Source: Hydrogenophilales bacterium (lineage in GTDB: Bacteria; Pseudomonadota; Gammaproteobacteria; Burkholderiales; Eutrophovitaceae). Taken from it: a stretch of 64,000 nucleotides of DNA. The stretch spans positions 140,113 to 204,112 of the forward strand of contig CACOJS010000001.1 of the NCBI GenBank assembly GCA_902627495.1. The letters run 5' to 3'. How positions within the stretch are numbered: the stretch's first letter is position 1; every line of letters starts with the position of its first letter. This document shows positions 45,025-53,961 of this stretch, piece after piece. Below the pieces are notes generated by a model, which was not told the origin of the DNA, did no database searches, and saw nothing but the letters and a program-made list of their open reading frames with translations. The position numbers were made by a program, and so were the translations under genes.

Positions 45025-46809
45025 TTGTATATTGTGTCTTTAAAGCTTCTACCTATCAAGATCTTTTTTGTATGTTTTGTTATGTTTTTGCAAGTCTGCT
45101 TTGCTGGGGCTGATACATTGTATCTGGTGGACTCCTCCAAAAGTGCTGAGGATCGGGTGATTAAGGAGGTAAGAAAAGGATTGGATATGGATTCGTTGAG
45201 TGAGACTGACTTAGGTAACCTCAGTGATCAGACATATCTAACTTACCTTTATGTCCTGGGCGAATTGTACGGGCAAAGATATGATTTTATTTCCGGAGCA
45301 AAATTGATTTTTAAAGTAGCAGAGGCTACCAGAGATATCAGATTGCTTCGGCGTTCCCTGCAGTTTTCCTTGAAAGCCCAGGAATTAGAACTGTCAATTT
45401 CATCCAGTAATCTGATATTAGACTCTATTGAAAATGACAGATTAGCTGTTGGCTTGATCTTTGCCGCACTTGTAGGCGAGGAAAATCTCGAACTGGTTTT
45501 GCCTATCATGGCAGAGGTATTGCGGCGAATACCCGAGGAGTTGGTGGGGGCAGTTTTTGCACAGCTAACAGATTTAGTTAGCAAGAACAGCAATCGAGAT
45601 CAGGCACTCTCCATTATAAGTGACACTCTATCAGGGTTTGATCAGTTTTCGGAAAAACACTTCTTTTTAGCAAAAGTGGCAGAGTGGGCATCAGATTTTT
45701 CAGTGGCTACCATTAGTGTTGATAAAGCTTTGGCTATCAAACCTGATATGGCCCGTGCTGTAGTTTTAAAGGCTAACATCATATCAAAGGATGACAGGAA
45801 GGCGGCCTTAGACATACTTGAGGAGTTTGTCGGCATTTACCCCAATAAGGATTTTGCACGTTTGGCCCTGGCACGACTGCTATTCATGAATACAGAGCTT
45901 GAGAAATCACGGGAACAATTCTATGAACTCAGTAAAAATAATTCTCAAAATTCATACTATGCCTATTCGATCGGCATCATATCCTCGGAAATAGAGGATT
46001 GGAGGGTTGCTGACAGGTATCTTAAGTTGGCCTTGAGGCTGGGGTATCCGCAGAAGGAAAATATCCAGTTTAGACTTGGTGTTGTCAACGAAAAGCTTGG
46101 TGAATTTAACGAGGCTGGCCAATGGTATATGTCTGTAGACCAAGGGGAAAATTTTATTCTAGCTAGAGCATATTATGCTGGAATTCTGATTAAGCAAGAT
46201 AAGTTTCAGGAGGCAAAGGACTTGCTTGGTTCTACGATCCCAAAGGATGATAGTCAAGCGATTCAATTGGCCCAAGCCAAAGCCTACCTGCATCGGCAAA
46301 TGGGTGAATATCAAGAGGCCTTCAAGATTTTGAGGGTAGCCCTCGATAGCTCACCTGATCATGAGGAGTTGCTTTATGAGATTGCTATCGCGTCTGAGAA
46401 AATCGATCGGATCGATTTGGTTGAGGGTTATCTTGTACATTTAATAAAACTTAATCCTGATCATGCCCAAGCCTATAATGCCTTAGGATATACCCTTGCT
46501 GAGAGGACCCACAGGTATCAAGAGGCCTTTGATTATATCCAGAGGGCACTGAAACTGGAGCCAAATGATCCATATATTTTGGATAGTATGGGATGGGTTT
46601 GTTTTAAAATGAGAGATATTCCATGCGGGGAGAAGTATCTTAGAGCTGCATATCAAGTTAGGCCAGATCCAGAGATAGCGGCACACTTAGGTGAATTGTT
46701 TTGGTATGAGGGACGAAAAAAAGAGGCTGAAGAGATTTGGAGAGAGTCTCTCAGAAAAAACCCAGATAGTGACCCTCTCAAGTTAGTTATTGAAAAGTAC
46801 CTTGACTAA
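45025..46809 (+). CDS. Exported TPR-repeat protein
   Basis: 594 residues with an N-terminal signal sequence ('IFFVCFVMFLQVCFAGADT', cleaved near residue 31) and a series of tetratricopeptide repeats, clearest in the second half ('AYNALGYTLAERTHRYQEAFDYIQRALKLEPNDPYILDSMGW'). The start is TTG 45025 or GTG 45034; AGGA lies just upstream. A TPR protein precedes lolB in Pseudomonas also. It is probably periplasmic and scaffolding, with no known partner. lolB overlaps its end by 20 bases. Confidence 0.85.
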   Translation: MYIVSLKLLPIKIFFVCFVMFLQVCFAGADTLYLVDSSKSAEDRVIKEVRKGLDMDSLSETDLGNLSDQTYLTYLYVLGELYGQRYDFISGAKLIFKVAEATRDIRLLRRSLQFSLKAQELELSISSSNLILDSIENDRLAVGLIFAALVGEENLELVLPIMAEVLRRIPEELVGAVFAQLTDLVSKNSNRDQALSIISDTLSGFDQFSEKHFFLAKVAEWASDFSVATISVDKALAIKPDMARAVVLKANIISKDDRKAALDILEEFVGIYPNKDFARLALARLLFMNTELEKSREQFYELSKNNSQNSYYAYSIGIISSEIEDWRVADRYLKLALRLGYPQKENIQFRLGVVNEKLGEFNEAGQWYMSVDQGENFILARAYYAGILIKQDKFQEAKDLLGSTIPKDDSQAIQLAQAKAYLHRQMGEYQEAFKILRVALDSSPDHEELLYEIAIASEKIDRIDLVEGYLVHLIKLNPDHAQAYNALGYTLAERTHRYQEAFDYIQRALKLEPNDPYILDSMGWVCFKMRDIPCGEKYLRAAYQVRPDPEIAAHLGELFWYEGRKKEAEEIWRESLRKNPDSDPLKLVIEKYLD

Positions 46810-47392
46810 TAAAGCTTATCTTATATTTTTGATGGGGCTGCTAGCTGCCCTAGCCGGGTGCTCGTTTTTTAGTTCCCCAATGCTCACCATGAGGGGTGAC
46901 CTCTACTACGAAGCAGTTGGCAGGTTTTCAGCCCGATTGGAAGATAAAAAAGTATATACCACTAGGTTTCGGTGGAGACGAAACTCAATCAAGGATGATA
47001 TCTATATCTTTACAGTTTTGGGTAACAGCTTGGCACAGATAAGTATGGACAATGGAAAGACAACGGTTAAAACCAGCCAAGGTAATATTTATCAGGGAGA
47101 CACTCCCGAAAAAGTAATTAGAGAGGTATTAGGGTGGTCATTGCCGGTTAAAGGACTACAATTCTGGCTTCTTGGGAAGAGTGACCCTCGTTCTCATGTA
47201 CTGGAGGAGACCCGTGATAATTTGAATCGGATAATTGGCTTCTCGCAACAGGGTTGGTTAATTAATTATTCCGCTTTTGCAGAAAAACAACCGTTACCAA
47301 AAAAAATAATGTTAAATTATGATGAACTAAAGTTACGAATTATTGTGGACAGATGGATAATTGGTGATCTTGATTATGTCATGTCAAAATAA
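46790..47392 (+). CDS. lolB: Outer-membrane lipoprotein insertion protein LolB
   Basis: Accepts lipoproteins from LolA and inserts them into the outer membrane. The 200-residue protein has a lipoprotein signal with lipobox 'LAALAGC' (Cys24), then a beta-rich domain: 'GRFSARLEDKKVYTTRFRWRR', 'EVLGWSLPVKGLQFWLLG', and 'QQGWLINYSAF' match LolB. The start is TTG 46790 (or TTG 46802), inside the end of the TPR gene. ispE starts within its last codons. Confidence 0.9.
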   Translation: MKSTLTNKAYLIFLMGLLAALAGCSFFSSPMLTMRGDLYYEAVGRFSARLEDKKVYTTRFRWRRNSIKDDIYIFTVLGNSLAQISMDNGKTTVKTSQGNIYQGDTPEKVIREVLGWSLPVKGLQFWLLGKSDPRSHVLEETRDNLNRIIGFSQQGWLINYSAFAEKQPLPKKIMLNYDELKLRIIVDRWIIGDLDYVMSK

Positions 47393-48215
47393 TGTGTTTT
47401 TGGCACCCGCAAAAATCAATCTATTTTTGCATGTAATCGGTCGAAGAGATGATGGATATCACTTAATACAAACTGTGTTTTGTTTGATAGGGCTTTACGA
47501 TAGGTTAAGCTTCTCTATTCGATCGGATGGCCTGATAAAAAGGGGAGCAAATCCCCCATTCATTGATCCAAAGCACGATCTTTGTATAAAAGCGGCAAAG
47601 ATTTTGCAAAAGGAAAGTGGTTGTAAGTCTGGAGTCGATATTGAATTGATGAAAGTTATTCCAATCGGCGGTGGGCTTGGAGGGGGTAGTTCAGATGCTG
47701 CCACCACGCTGATGGCCTTAAATAAGCTTTGGAGGTTAGATTTTCCGCGAAGTCGCTTGTTAAATCTCGCTCTTCAAGTTGGTGCAGACGTACCTTTTTT
47801 TATTTTTGGTAGGTCGGCATTTGCTGAGGGTATTGGTGAGCTATTAGCCGACATATCTTTGGATCCAAAATACTATTTGTTAATACTCCCCCAGCAATCC
47901 GTTTCAACGGCAGAAGTATTTAAATCGGTTGAATTGACACCTAACCGCAAAGCTATCACAATACAACGCTTTTTAGGGGGAGAGGCTACAGAAAATGATC
48001 TTGAGGAGATTGTTTGTGCGAGGTATCCTGAAGTAAGGCGAGGTTTACAGTGGTTAAGGAATTTTGGAGAGGCAAGGATGACTGGTGCCGGAGGGGTAGT
48101 GTTTTGTGAGTTTGACTCTGAGCAAGAAGCACAAAATGTGTTAGTTAGGATGCCAGAAAATATGGAGGGCATTGTCGCGAAGAGCCTTTGTGTTCATCCT
48201 ATGTTGCAACAGTGA
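47376..48215 (+). CDS. ispE: 4-diphosphocytidyl-2-C-methyl-D-erythritol kinase IspE
   Basis: GHMP kinase of the MEP isoprenoid pathway, 279 residues from the ATG at 47376. 'LAPAKINLFLHVIGRRDDGYHLIQT' and the ATP loop 'PIGGGLGGGSSDAATTL' are diagnostic, with 'MTGAGGVVFCEF' as the third GHMP motif. The start lies inside the lolB 3' end (17-base overlap). Order lolB-ispE-tRNA-Gln-prs is conserved in gammaproteobacteria. Confidence 0.96.
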   Translation: MSCQNNVFLAPAKINLFLHVIGRRDDGYHLIQTVFCLIGLYDRLSFSIRSDGLIKRGANPPFIDPKHDLCIKAAKILQKESGCKSGVDIELMKVIPIGGGLGGGSSDAATTLMALNKLWRLDFPRSRLLNLALQVGADVPFFIFGRSAFAEGIGELLADISLDPKYYLLILPQQSVSTAEVFKSVELTPNRKAITIQRFLGGEATENDLEEIVCARYPEVRRGLQWLRNFGEARMTGAGGVVFCEFDSEQEAQNVLVRMPENMEGIVAKSLCVHPMLQQ

Positions 48216-48232
48216 TCATGTTTAGAAAAAAA

Positions 48233-48309
48233 TGGGGAGTCGCCAAGCTGGTTAAGGCAACGGATTTTGATTCCGTCATGCGTAGGTTCGAATCCTACCT
48301 CCCCAGCCA
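48233..48309 (+). tRNA. tRNA-Gln (anticodon TTG)
   Basis: Complete cloverleaf of 77 bases. The acceptor stem TGGGGAG/CTCCCCA, the anticodon stem ACGGA/TCCGT with a seven-base loop carrying TTG, the T arm with GTTCGAATC, and an encoded CCA are all present. It lies between ispE and prs, its usual place in gammaproteobacteria. Confidence 0.97.
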
Positions 48310-48377
48310 GTATTTTTGGTCCGGTGAGGTTCCTCGGTGATTCTGAAACTGGATAAGTATTTGGTAGGGGAAACTTA

Positions 48378-49328
48378 ATGACTTTTGAAAACTTAATGGT
48401 TTTTACCGGGAATGCTAATCCTTCGCTAGCCACCGAGGTAGTAAGAGACCTGCACATCCCCCTTGGAAGGGCGAGGGTCGGGCGATTTAGCGATGGAGAA
48501 GTTATGATTGAGTTGTTGGAAAATGTTAGAGGTCAAGATGCATTTATCCTTCAATCGACATGTATGCCAACTACTGAAAACCTAATGGAGGTTGTATTGA
48601 TGGCTGATGCTCTAAAGAGAGCCTCGGCTGGTCGGGTTACCGCCGCAATGCCGTATTTTGGGTATGCTAGGCAGGATAGGAGGCCACAATCTGCGAGGGT
48701 TGCTATTAGTGCTAAGGTTGTTGCCAATATGTTGCAAACGGTGGGAGTAGATAGATTATTAACAGTTGACTTACATACCGAGCAAATTCAAGGGTTTTTT
48801 GATATCCCGGTTGATAACGTTTACTCTACCTCCATTTTGCTAGGAGATATATGGAAAAACAATGAGGATAACCTTGTTGTAGTTTCACCTGATGTAGGGG
48901 GAGTTGTTAGAGCCAGAGCCCTAGCCAAGCGTTTGGAGTGTGACCTGGCAATTATTGATAAAAGAAGGCCAAAACCAAACGTTGCTACTGTAATGAACAT
49001 AATAGGGGCAGTAAGTGAGAGAACATGTATAATTATGGATGACATTGTTGATACTGCTAATACGCTTTGCCAAGCGGCTAAAGCATTAAAAGATAGCGGA
49101 GCAGAGAAGGTAAAAGCATATTGCACCCATCCGGTTTTATCAGGGGATGCGGTTGCTAGAATAAACGAGTCATTTTTAGACGAGATGGTTGTTACCAACA
49201 CTATTCCACTGCGAGATGACGCAGCAAATAGTACAAAGATTCGTCAGCTCTCGATTGCAAGTCTATTGGCTGAGACAATGCGCAGGATTAGTAACGAGAG
49301 TTCGGTAAGTTCTCTGTTTATGGATTAG
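48378..49328 (+). CDS. prs: Ribose-phosphate pyrophosphokinase Prs
   Basis: Makes PRPP for nucleotide, histidine and tryptophan synthesis. The 316 residues are of standard length. '[26 protein letters not shown]' (catalytic flexible-loop area), '[17 protein letters not shown]' and the PRPP loop '[13 protein letters not shown]' are conserved. AGGGGAA precedes the ATG. It lies directly after tRNA-Gln, with rplY next. Confidence 0.97.
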   Translation: MTFENLMVFTGNANPSLATEVVRDLHIPLGRARVGRFSDGEVMIELLENVRGQDAFILQSTCMPTTENLMEVVLMADALKRASAGRVTAAMPYFGYARQDRRPQSARVAISAKVVANMLQTVGVDRLLTVDLHTEQIQGFFDIPVDNVYSTSILLGDIWKNNEDNLVVVSPDVGGVVRARALAKRLECDLAIIDKRRPKPNVATVMNIIGAVSERTCIIMDDIVDTANTLCQAAKALKDSGAEKVKAYCTHPVLSGDAVARINESFLDEMVVTNTIPLRDDAANSTKIRQLSIASLLAETMRRISNESSVSSLFMD

Positions 49329-49382
49329 TTTTTTTGTGCTTATCAATTGGTCGCGGTTGTTAGGCTTATTTGGAGATGAAAA

Positions 49383-50075
49383 ATGGCAAATATACAAATA
49401 AATGCAAAATCTAGAGAAGTCCTAGGGAGGGGTGCGAGCCGCCGCCTTAGGAATTTAGGGTTAGTCCCAGGTATTTTGTATGGTGGGGCAGACCCCGAAA
49501 AAGTTATAGAACTTGATCACAAAACACTTTTGATGGAGCTTGGCAAAGAAGCGTTCCAGTCATCGATTATAACTTTGGAAGTAGATGGCAATAAGGAAGA
49601 AGTCTTGTTGAGAGATTATCAAATGCATCCATGGAAGAAGCAGGTCTTACATATTGATTTTCAAAGAGTATCTGCTGATCAGGTAATTAATATGAACGTA
49701 CCTCTGCACTTTATCAATGAGGATATTGCACCGGGGGTGAAAATAGGTGGTGGAATTGTTAATAGGGTTTTGACTGAATTGGCTATCCAGTGCTTGCCCA
49801 GTAAATTACCTGAATATCTAGAAGTGGATGTTGGTAAGCTGGAAGTGGGTGACACTATGCATTTATCTGAGCTTGTTCTCCCCGATGGGGTCGAGTCAGT
49901 CCTTGCTCAGAGGGGAGAAGACCTTGCATTGGCTACAGTTCAGGTTCCAAGAGCTGTTGTTGAGGAAGAAACGGTTGCTGATGTATCGGAGGAAGGTGTG
50001 ACAGAAGGGGGATCTGGTGCAGACGGGGAGTCTAGCGAAGAGAAACCCAAGGAAGGGGATGCTGATAAAACTTAA
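49383..50075 (+). CDS. rplY: 50S ribosomal protein L25/general stress protein Ctc
   Basis: Binds 5S rRNA. The 230-residue protein is of the long Ctc type: an N-terminal L25 domain ('REVLGRGASRRLRNLGLVPGILYGG', about 1-90), a TL5-like C-terminal beta domain (about 95-190), and a highly acidic, Gly/Glu-rich tail from about residue 195. GGAG precedes the ATG. pth follows, as is usual. Confidence 0.96.
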   Translation: MANIQINAKSREVLGRGASRRLRNLGLVPGILYGGADPEKVIELDHKTLLMELGKEAFQSSIITLEVDGNKEEVLLRDYQMHPWKKQVLHIDFQRVSADQVINMNVPLHFINEDIAPGVKIGGGIVNRVLTELAIQCLPSKLPEYLEVDVGKLEVGDTMHLSELVLPDGVESVLAQRGEDLALATVQVPRAVVEEETVADVSEEGVTEGGSGADGESSEEKPKEGDADKT

Positions 50076-50141
50076 TTTGAGTAATTGATAGGCATCTAAA
50101 TACTATTATTATTTTGTTTCGAACCAAGAGGGAAAGATTGA

Positions 50142-50702
50142 ATGAGGTTGATGGTTGGCTTAGGAAACCCTGATGACATTTATAAGTTTAGTCGACATAA
50201 TCTAGGGTTTCATTGGGTTGACAGGGTGGCCGAGACACATAGCCTTTCCCTTAACTATAACAAAAAGTTTTTTGGCGATATTGGTAAATTAAATTTGGTT
50301 GACAGTGAGATTTGGTTATTAAAACCTGGGACCTACATGAACAGAAGTGGTGAATCAGTGGTGGCAATGGCCAAGTTCTTTGGAATTGGGATTGATCAAA
50401 TTTTGATTATCCATGATGAGTTAGACCTCCAGCCTGGGTTGGTAAAATTAAAAAAGGGAGGTGGTTCAGCAGGACATAATGGGGTAAAAAATATCATCCA
50501 CCATTGTGGGGATAGTGATTTTTGGCGGCTCCGTCTTGGTATTGGTAGACCAAAAGATGGCAGAGAGGTGTCTAATTACGTGCTTAAGCAACCGGTGCCT
50601 GATCAACGCTTACTCATCCAAAAAGCTATCGAAAAAAGTGTGAAGACCTTTCCAAATCTGGTTTCTGGTGATGTTGAACAAGCCAGAGCGGAGTTACATT
50701 AA
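50142..50702 (+). CDS. pth: Peptidyl-tRNA hydrolase Pth
   Basis: Releases tRNA from drop-off peptidyl-tRNA. The 186-residue protein has the catalytic 'FSRHNLGFHWVD' (His19), 'KPGTYMNRSGESV', 'IHDELDL' with the catalytic Asp, and 'GGSAGHNGVKNI'. All catalytic residues are intact. AGAGGGAAAG serves as ribosome binding site. ychF follows after 3 bases. Confidence 0.97.
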   Translation: MRLMVGLGNPDDIYKFSRHNLGFHWVDRVAETHSLSLNYNKKFFGDIGKLNLVDSEIWLLKPGTYMNRSGESVVAMAKFFGIGIDQILIIHDELDLQPGLVKLKKGGGSAGHNGVKNIIHHCGDSDFWRLRLGIGRPKDGREVSNYVLKQPVPDQRLLIQKAIEKSVKTFPNLVSGDVEQARAELH

Positions 50703-50705
50703 GCT

Positions 50706-51800
50706 GTGTCATTAAAATGTGGCATTGTGGGGCTACCAAATGTTGGAAAATCCACCCTGTTTAATGCCCTAACTCGAGCAGAAATCGCAGCTGAAAATTA
50801 TCCATTCTGCACTATCGACCCCAATGTAGGGATAGTGACTGTTCCTGACAAAAGGATTGGGAGGCTAGTAAGTATCGTATCTCCGCAGAATATTGTCCCA
50901 GCAACGGTGGAGTTTGTAGATATCGCGGGACTAGTAGAGGGTGCCTCAAAGGGGGAGGGACTGGGAAATAAGTTTTTGGCAAATATCAGAGAGACTGATG
51001 CGATTGCCCACGTTGTTCGATGTTTTGAAAATGATGAGGTAGTGCATGTTGACGGGGTAATTGATCCTATCTCAGACATAGAAGTTATTGATATGGAAAT
51101 GACCCTAGCGGACTTAGTCTCCGTCGAGAAGCAAATTTTTCGGGTCTCGAAGCTTCTCAAATCAGGACGCAGTGAAGATTTATTATTCTTGTTTGAGGTT
51201 TTGCAAAAAGTTGAGGGTTGCCTGAAACAGGGAATGGCTGTTAGAGATATGGATGTCTCTACAGAAGAACTAGAGGTTATTAAACCTTTATTTTTGCTAA
51301 CAATAAAACCGATTATGTATGTGGCGAATGTTGACGAAGAAGGTCTTAGGGGTAACTCTATGCTCAAAAAGGTGGTTTCACGGGCTGAGAAGAGCAAAAT
51401 TCCAGTTGTAGTAGTTTGTGCTTCTGTGGAGGCGGAAATCTCAGCTTTGGAAGTGGACGAGCAAACGGCGTTTTTGAAAGATTTTGGTCTCTCAGAACCA
51501 GGCTTGGATAGATTAATTCAAGCCGGGTACCACCTTTTGGGCCTGCAAACTTTTTTTACTGCAGGGGAGAAAGAAGTGAGGGCTTGGACAATAGAGAGAG
51601 GCAGAACGGCTCCCCAGGCGGCAGGAGTGATTCACTCTGACTTCGAGAAGGGTTTTATTAGAGCAGAGGTTATTTCTTTTGCTGACTATATTGACTTTAA
51701 AGGAGAACAGGGTGCACGGGAGGCTGGTAAGATGCGTCTGGAGGGTAAAAATTATAGCGTGGTCGATGGCGACGTTATCCACTTTAGATATAATGTTTGA
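50706..51800 (+). CDS. ychF: Redox-regulated ATPase YchF (OLA1 family)
   Basis: Obg-superfamily P-loop protein of 364 residues. 'GIVGLPNVGKSTLFNAL' (Walker A), 'FVDIAGLVEGASKGEGLGN' (G3), and a C-terminal TGS domain from about 275 ('LQTFFTAGEKEVRAWT') are typical. The family prefers ATP to GTP and associates with ribosomes and stress responses. The GTG start lies 3 bases after pth. Confidence 0.96.
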   Translation: MSLKCGIVGLPNVGKSTLFNALTRAEIAAENYPFCTIDPNVGIVTVPDKRIGRLVSIVSPQNIVPATVEFVDIAGLVEGASKGEGLGNKFLANIRETDAIAHVVRCFENDEVVHVDGVIDPISDIEVIDMEMTLADLVSVEKQIFRVSKLLKSGRSEDLLFLFEVLQKVEGCLKQGMAVRDMDVSTEELEVIKPLFLLTIKPIMYVANVDEEGLRGNSMLKKVVSRAEKSKIPVVVVCASVEAEISALEVDEQTAFLKDFGLSEPGLDRLIQAGYHLLGLQTFFTAGEKEVRAWTIERGRTAPQAAGVIHSDFEKGFIRAEVISFADYIDFKGEQGAREAGKMRLEGKNYSVVDGDVIHFRYNV

Positions 51801-51897
51801 GTTTTAGTGCTAGATCACGATAGTTTGCTATTGGTTAGAAAGTTCCTGGTGGTTGACTTATTATGTAGAGATACCCAATTTTTATAGAGTAGATAAG

Positions 51898-52629
51898 ATG
51901 GCAGGACATAGTAAGTGGGCAAACATTAAACATCGTAAGGCAGCGGCTGACGCCAAGCGAGGGAAGATTTTTACCCGACTCATTAAAGAGTTAACGGTGG
52001 CTGCTCGACTGGGAGGGTCTGACCGAACAGCTAATCCCCGATTAAGGTTAGCAGTAGATAAAGCTTTCGATAATAACATGCCGAAGGATACTGTTGAGAG
52101 GGCTATCAAGCGCGGAAGTGGTGAGCTTGATGGGGCTGTGTACGAAGAAATTCGCTATGAGGGATATGGGGTGGCGGGCATAGCTATCATGGTTGATTGC
52201 TTGACCGACAATCGAGCCCGAACTGTAGCGGACGTTAGACATGCTTTTTCTAAATATGGAGGCAATCTTGGAACTGATGGGTCTGTAGCCTTTTTATTCC
52301 AGCACTGCGGCCAATTATTATTAGCGCCGGGGACTGATGAGGATCAAATTATTGAGTTGGCAGCTGAACTGGGTGCTGACGACGTAAATATTCTGGATGA
52401 TGGGGCTATTGAGGTGTTGACTGAGCCTTATGATTTTGAGGTAGTTAAGCAAGGTTTGATTAAAAGTGGAGTAGAAATTGGGTATGGTGATGTTATATAT
52501 AAGCCAAAAACAGATGCGGTGGTTGAAGGTGATGATATCGAAAGAATACAAAAACTTATAAATGCTTTGGAGGTCCTGGATGATGTCCAAGCCGTCTTTA
52601 CTACCGCGTTGATTGATCAAGAAGGATAA
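51898..52629 (+). CDS. YebC/PmpR family probable transcriptional regulator
   Basis: 243-residue YebC-type protein beginning '[18 protein letters not shown]', the universal family start, so ATG 51898 is chosen over an upstream frame extension to 51853. Further motifs are '[14 protein letters not shown]', '[22 protein letters not shown]' and 'GSVAFLFQ'. Family members act as DNA-binding regulators or, as shown for relatives, relieve ribosome stalling at prolines. It heads the ruvCAB cluster, as in other gammaproteobacteria. Confidence 0.95.
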   Translation: MAGHSKWANIKHRKAAADAKRGKIFTRLIKELTVAARLGGSDRTANPRLRLAVDKAFDNNMPKDTVERAIKRGSGELDGAVYEEIRYEGYGVAGIAIMVDCLTDNRARTVADVRHAFSKYGGNLGTDGSVAFLFQHCGQLLLAPGTDEDQIIELAAELGADDVNILDDGAIEVLTEPYDFEVVKQGLIKSGVEIGYGDVIYKPKTDAVVEGDDIERIQKLINALEVLDDVQAVFTTALIDQEG

Positions 52630-52682
52630 TAATGAAAGTTTGGTTTAATACTATTTTCCTAGTTTCTGAGGTTGGGTGAGGT

Positions 52683-53189
52683 TTGCGGATACTAGGAATT
52701 GATCCAGGTTTACGTGTAACCGGATTTGGGGTCATTGAGTCTCGCCGGCAGGAGATCAAATATATCCAGAGTGGCTGTGTTAGGTCTGGTAATGGGGATT
52801 TGAGTCATAGATTGGGAGTAATATTTGGAGAGCTATCTAATGTAGTTTCTCAACATGAGCTTCAGCACGTAGCTATAGAAAAAGTATTCGTGAATAAAAA
52901 TCCTCAATCTACATTGTTGCTTGGTCAAGCAAGAGGGGCCGCAATTTGTGCGGTTGTTGCTGGTGACCTCCCATTAGCAGAATACACAGCACTACAAATA
53001 AAGAAAAGCGTAGTTGGGTACGGCCATGCACAAAAACAACAGGTACAGGAAATGGTTAGACGTTTACTTAATCTAACTCAGACCCCAACCCCTGATGCTG
53101 CCGATGCCCTCGCCTGTGCAATCTGCCATGCTTCATTCCTCAGAGCGTCTGGACGAAAGGGTAATATAACTAACAAACCACAATTTTAG
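52683..53189 (+). CDS. ruvC: Holliday junction resolvase RuvC
   Basis: Endonuclease that cuts Holliday junctions. The 168-residue protein has the acidic active site: Asp7 in '[14 protein letters not shown]', Glu in '[11 protein letters not shown]', and the C-terminal Asp pair in '[13 protein letters not shown]'. The start is TTG 52683: an in-frame TGA lies at 52677, and the catalytic Asp is only seven codons in, so no other start is possible. ruvA follows after 12 bases. Confidence 0.96.
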   Translation: MRILGIDPGLRVTGFGVIESRRQEIKYIQSGCVRSGNGDLSHRLGVIFGELSNVVSQHELQHVAIEKVFVNKNPQSTLLLGQARGAAICAVVAGDLPLAEYTALQIKKSVVGYGHAQKQQVQEMVRRLLNLTQTPTPDAADALACAICHASFLRASGRKGNITNKPQF

Positions 53190-53201
53190 GAGAAGATTGA
53201 T

Positions 53202-53783
53202 TTGATTGGTCGATTAAAGGGAATTTTGGAAAATAAAAAGCCACCCACAGTAGCTATCAACGTGGGGGGAGTTACATATGAACTCGATGTTTCGATGAAT
53301 ACAATCTTCCAACTTCCAGATATAGGGGCAGAAGTTGTCCTTCATACCCACCTTTTGATTAGGGAGGATGCACATCTACTTTATGGGTTTTACTCTGATT
53401 TGGAAAAGGAAATGTTTAGAGTGCTGCTAAAGGTTAATGGTGTTGGGGCTAGAACTGCTATGGCGGTTTTAGGTGGGATGACCGCCGAGGAATTAGGAAT
53501 AGTAGTTTCTAAGCGTGATACGGATAGGCTCACTATGGTCCCGGGTATAGGGAAAAAAACGGCTGAAAGAATGGTATTAGAGCTAAAGGATCGAGTTTTA
53601 CCAATCCAGACCAGGACAAGTTTTGAGGGTGATGCAAGCACTAGAGATGATGTTGTGGCGGCATTGTTATCTTTGGGTTACGGTGAAAAAGAAGTGGTGA
53701 AAGTTCTAAATCAAATAGATTTAAATCGATCCTTACCCCTTGTTATTAAAGAAGCATTAAAGTTTTTTACGGCACCTCGTTAG
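53202..53783 (+). CDS. ruvA: Holliday junction branch migration protein RuvA
   Basis: Tetrameric junction-binding protein, 193 residues. The N-terminal OB domain starts 'MIGRLKGILENKKPPTVAINVGGVTYEL', two helix-hairpin-helix motifs follow ('LLKVNGVGARTAMAVLGG' and 'LTMVPGIGKKTAERMVLEL'), and domain III ('DVVAALLSLGYGEKEVVKVLNQI') contacts RuvB. The start is TTG with AGGAG upstream. ruvB is not next; an unknown gene is inserted between them. Confidence 0.96.
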   Translation: MIGRLKGILENKKPPTVAINVGGVTYELDVSMNTIFQLPDIGAEVVLHTHLLIREDAHLLYGFYSDLEKEMFRVLLKVNGVGARTAMAVLGGMTAEELGIVVSKRDTDRLTMVPGIGKKTAERMVLELKDRVLPIQTRTSFEGDASTRDDVVAALLSLGYGEKEVVKVLNQIDLNRSLPLVIKEALKFFTAPR

Positions 53784-53867
53784 TTTTATGTATAAAAAAA
53801 ATCTTATCGAAACGGATTTGGTTTCTAAATTGAAAGCGTAATCGATCGTTCTCTGGCATTCCTAGGC

Positions 53868-53873
53868 TATAAT
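53868..53873 (+). promoter_or_regulatory. Consensus -10 hexamer in the ruvA downstream gap
   Basis: TATAAT occurs 17 bases before the start of a small ORF and just before its GGAGG. No good -35 hexamer lies at the proper distance (ATCGTT at 17 bases). If used, it would start transcription near 53880 and give the inserted unknown gene its own promoter inside the ruv cluster. Confidence 0.35.
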
Positions 53874-53889
53874 GGTTGACGGAGGTTTT

Positions 53890-53955
53890 ATGACTCAAAG
53901 ATCACACTCAACTACCTCTTTTTTTAATGTTACCATTCCCAGGATGGAGTTATAA
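53890..53955 (+). CDS. Possible 21-residue leader or small peptide ORF
   Basis: ATG at 53890 has GGAGG ending four bases upstream (53881-53885), the best Shine-Dalgarno in this gap. The frame runs 21 codons (begins MTQRSHSTTSFF, ends RMEL) to TAA at 53955. The stop lies 6 bases before the next gene's ATG, and the last codons contain AGGATGGAG, which would serve as that gene's ribosome binding site, so coupled translation is plausible. No hydrophobic helix is present. It could be a chance ORF. Confidence 0.4.
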   Translation: MTQRSHSTTSFFNVTIPRMEL

Positions 53956-53961
53956 CTCACC

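Noticed and set aside
48194-48457. Minus-strand ORF across tRNA-Gln
   Set aside because: It runs through a complete tRNA and the start of prs, so it is a chance ORF; such tRNA-derived peptides are frequent misannotations.
50798-51397. 199-codon ORF opposite ychF
   Set aside because: It is an antisense shadow of a highly conserved gene, Ser/Thr-rich, without family features.
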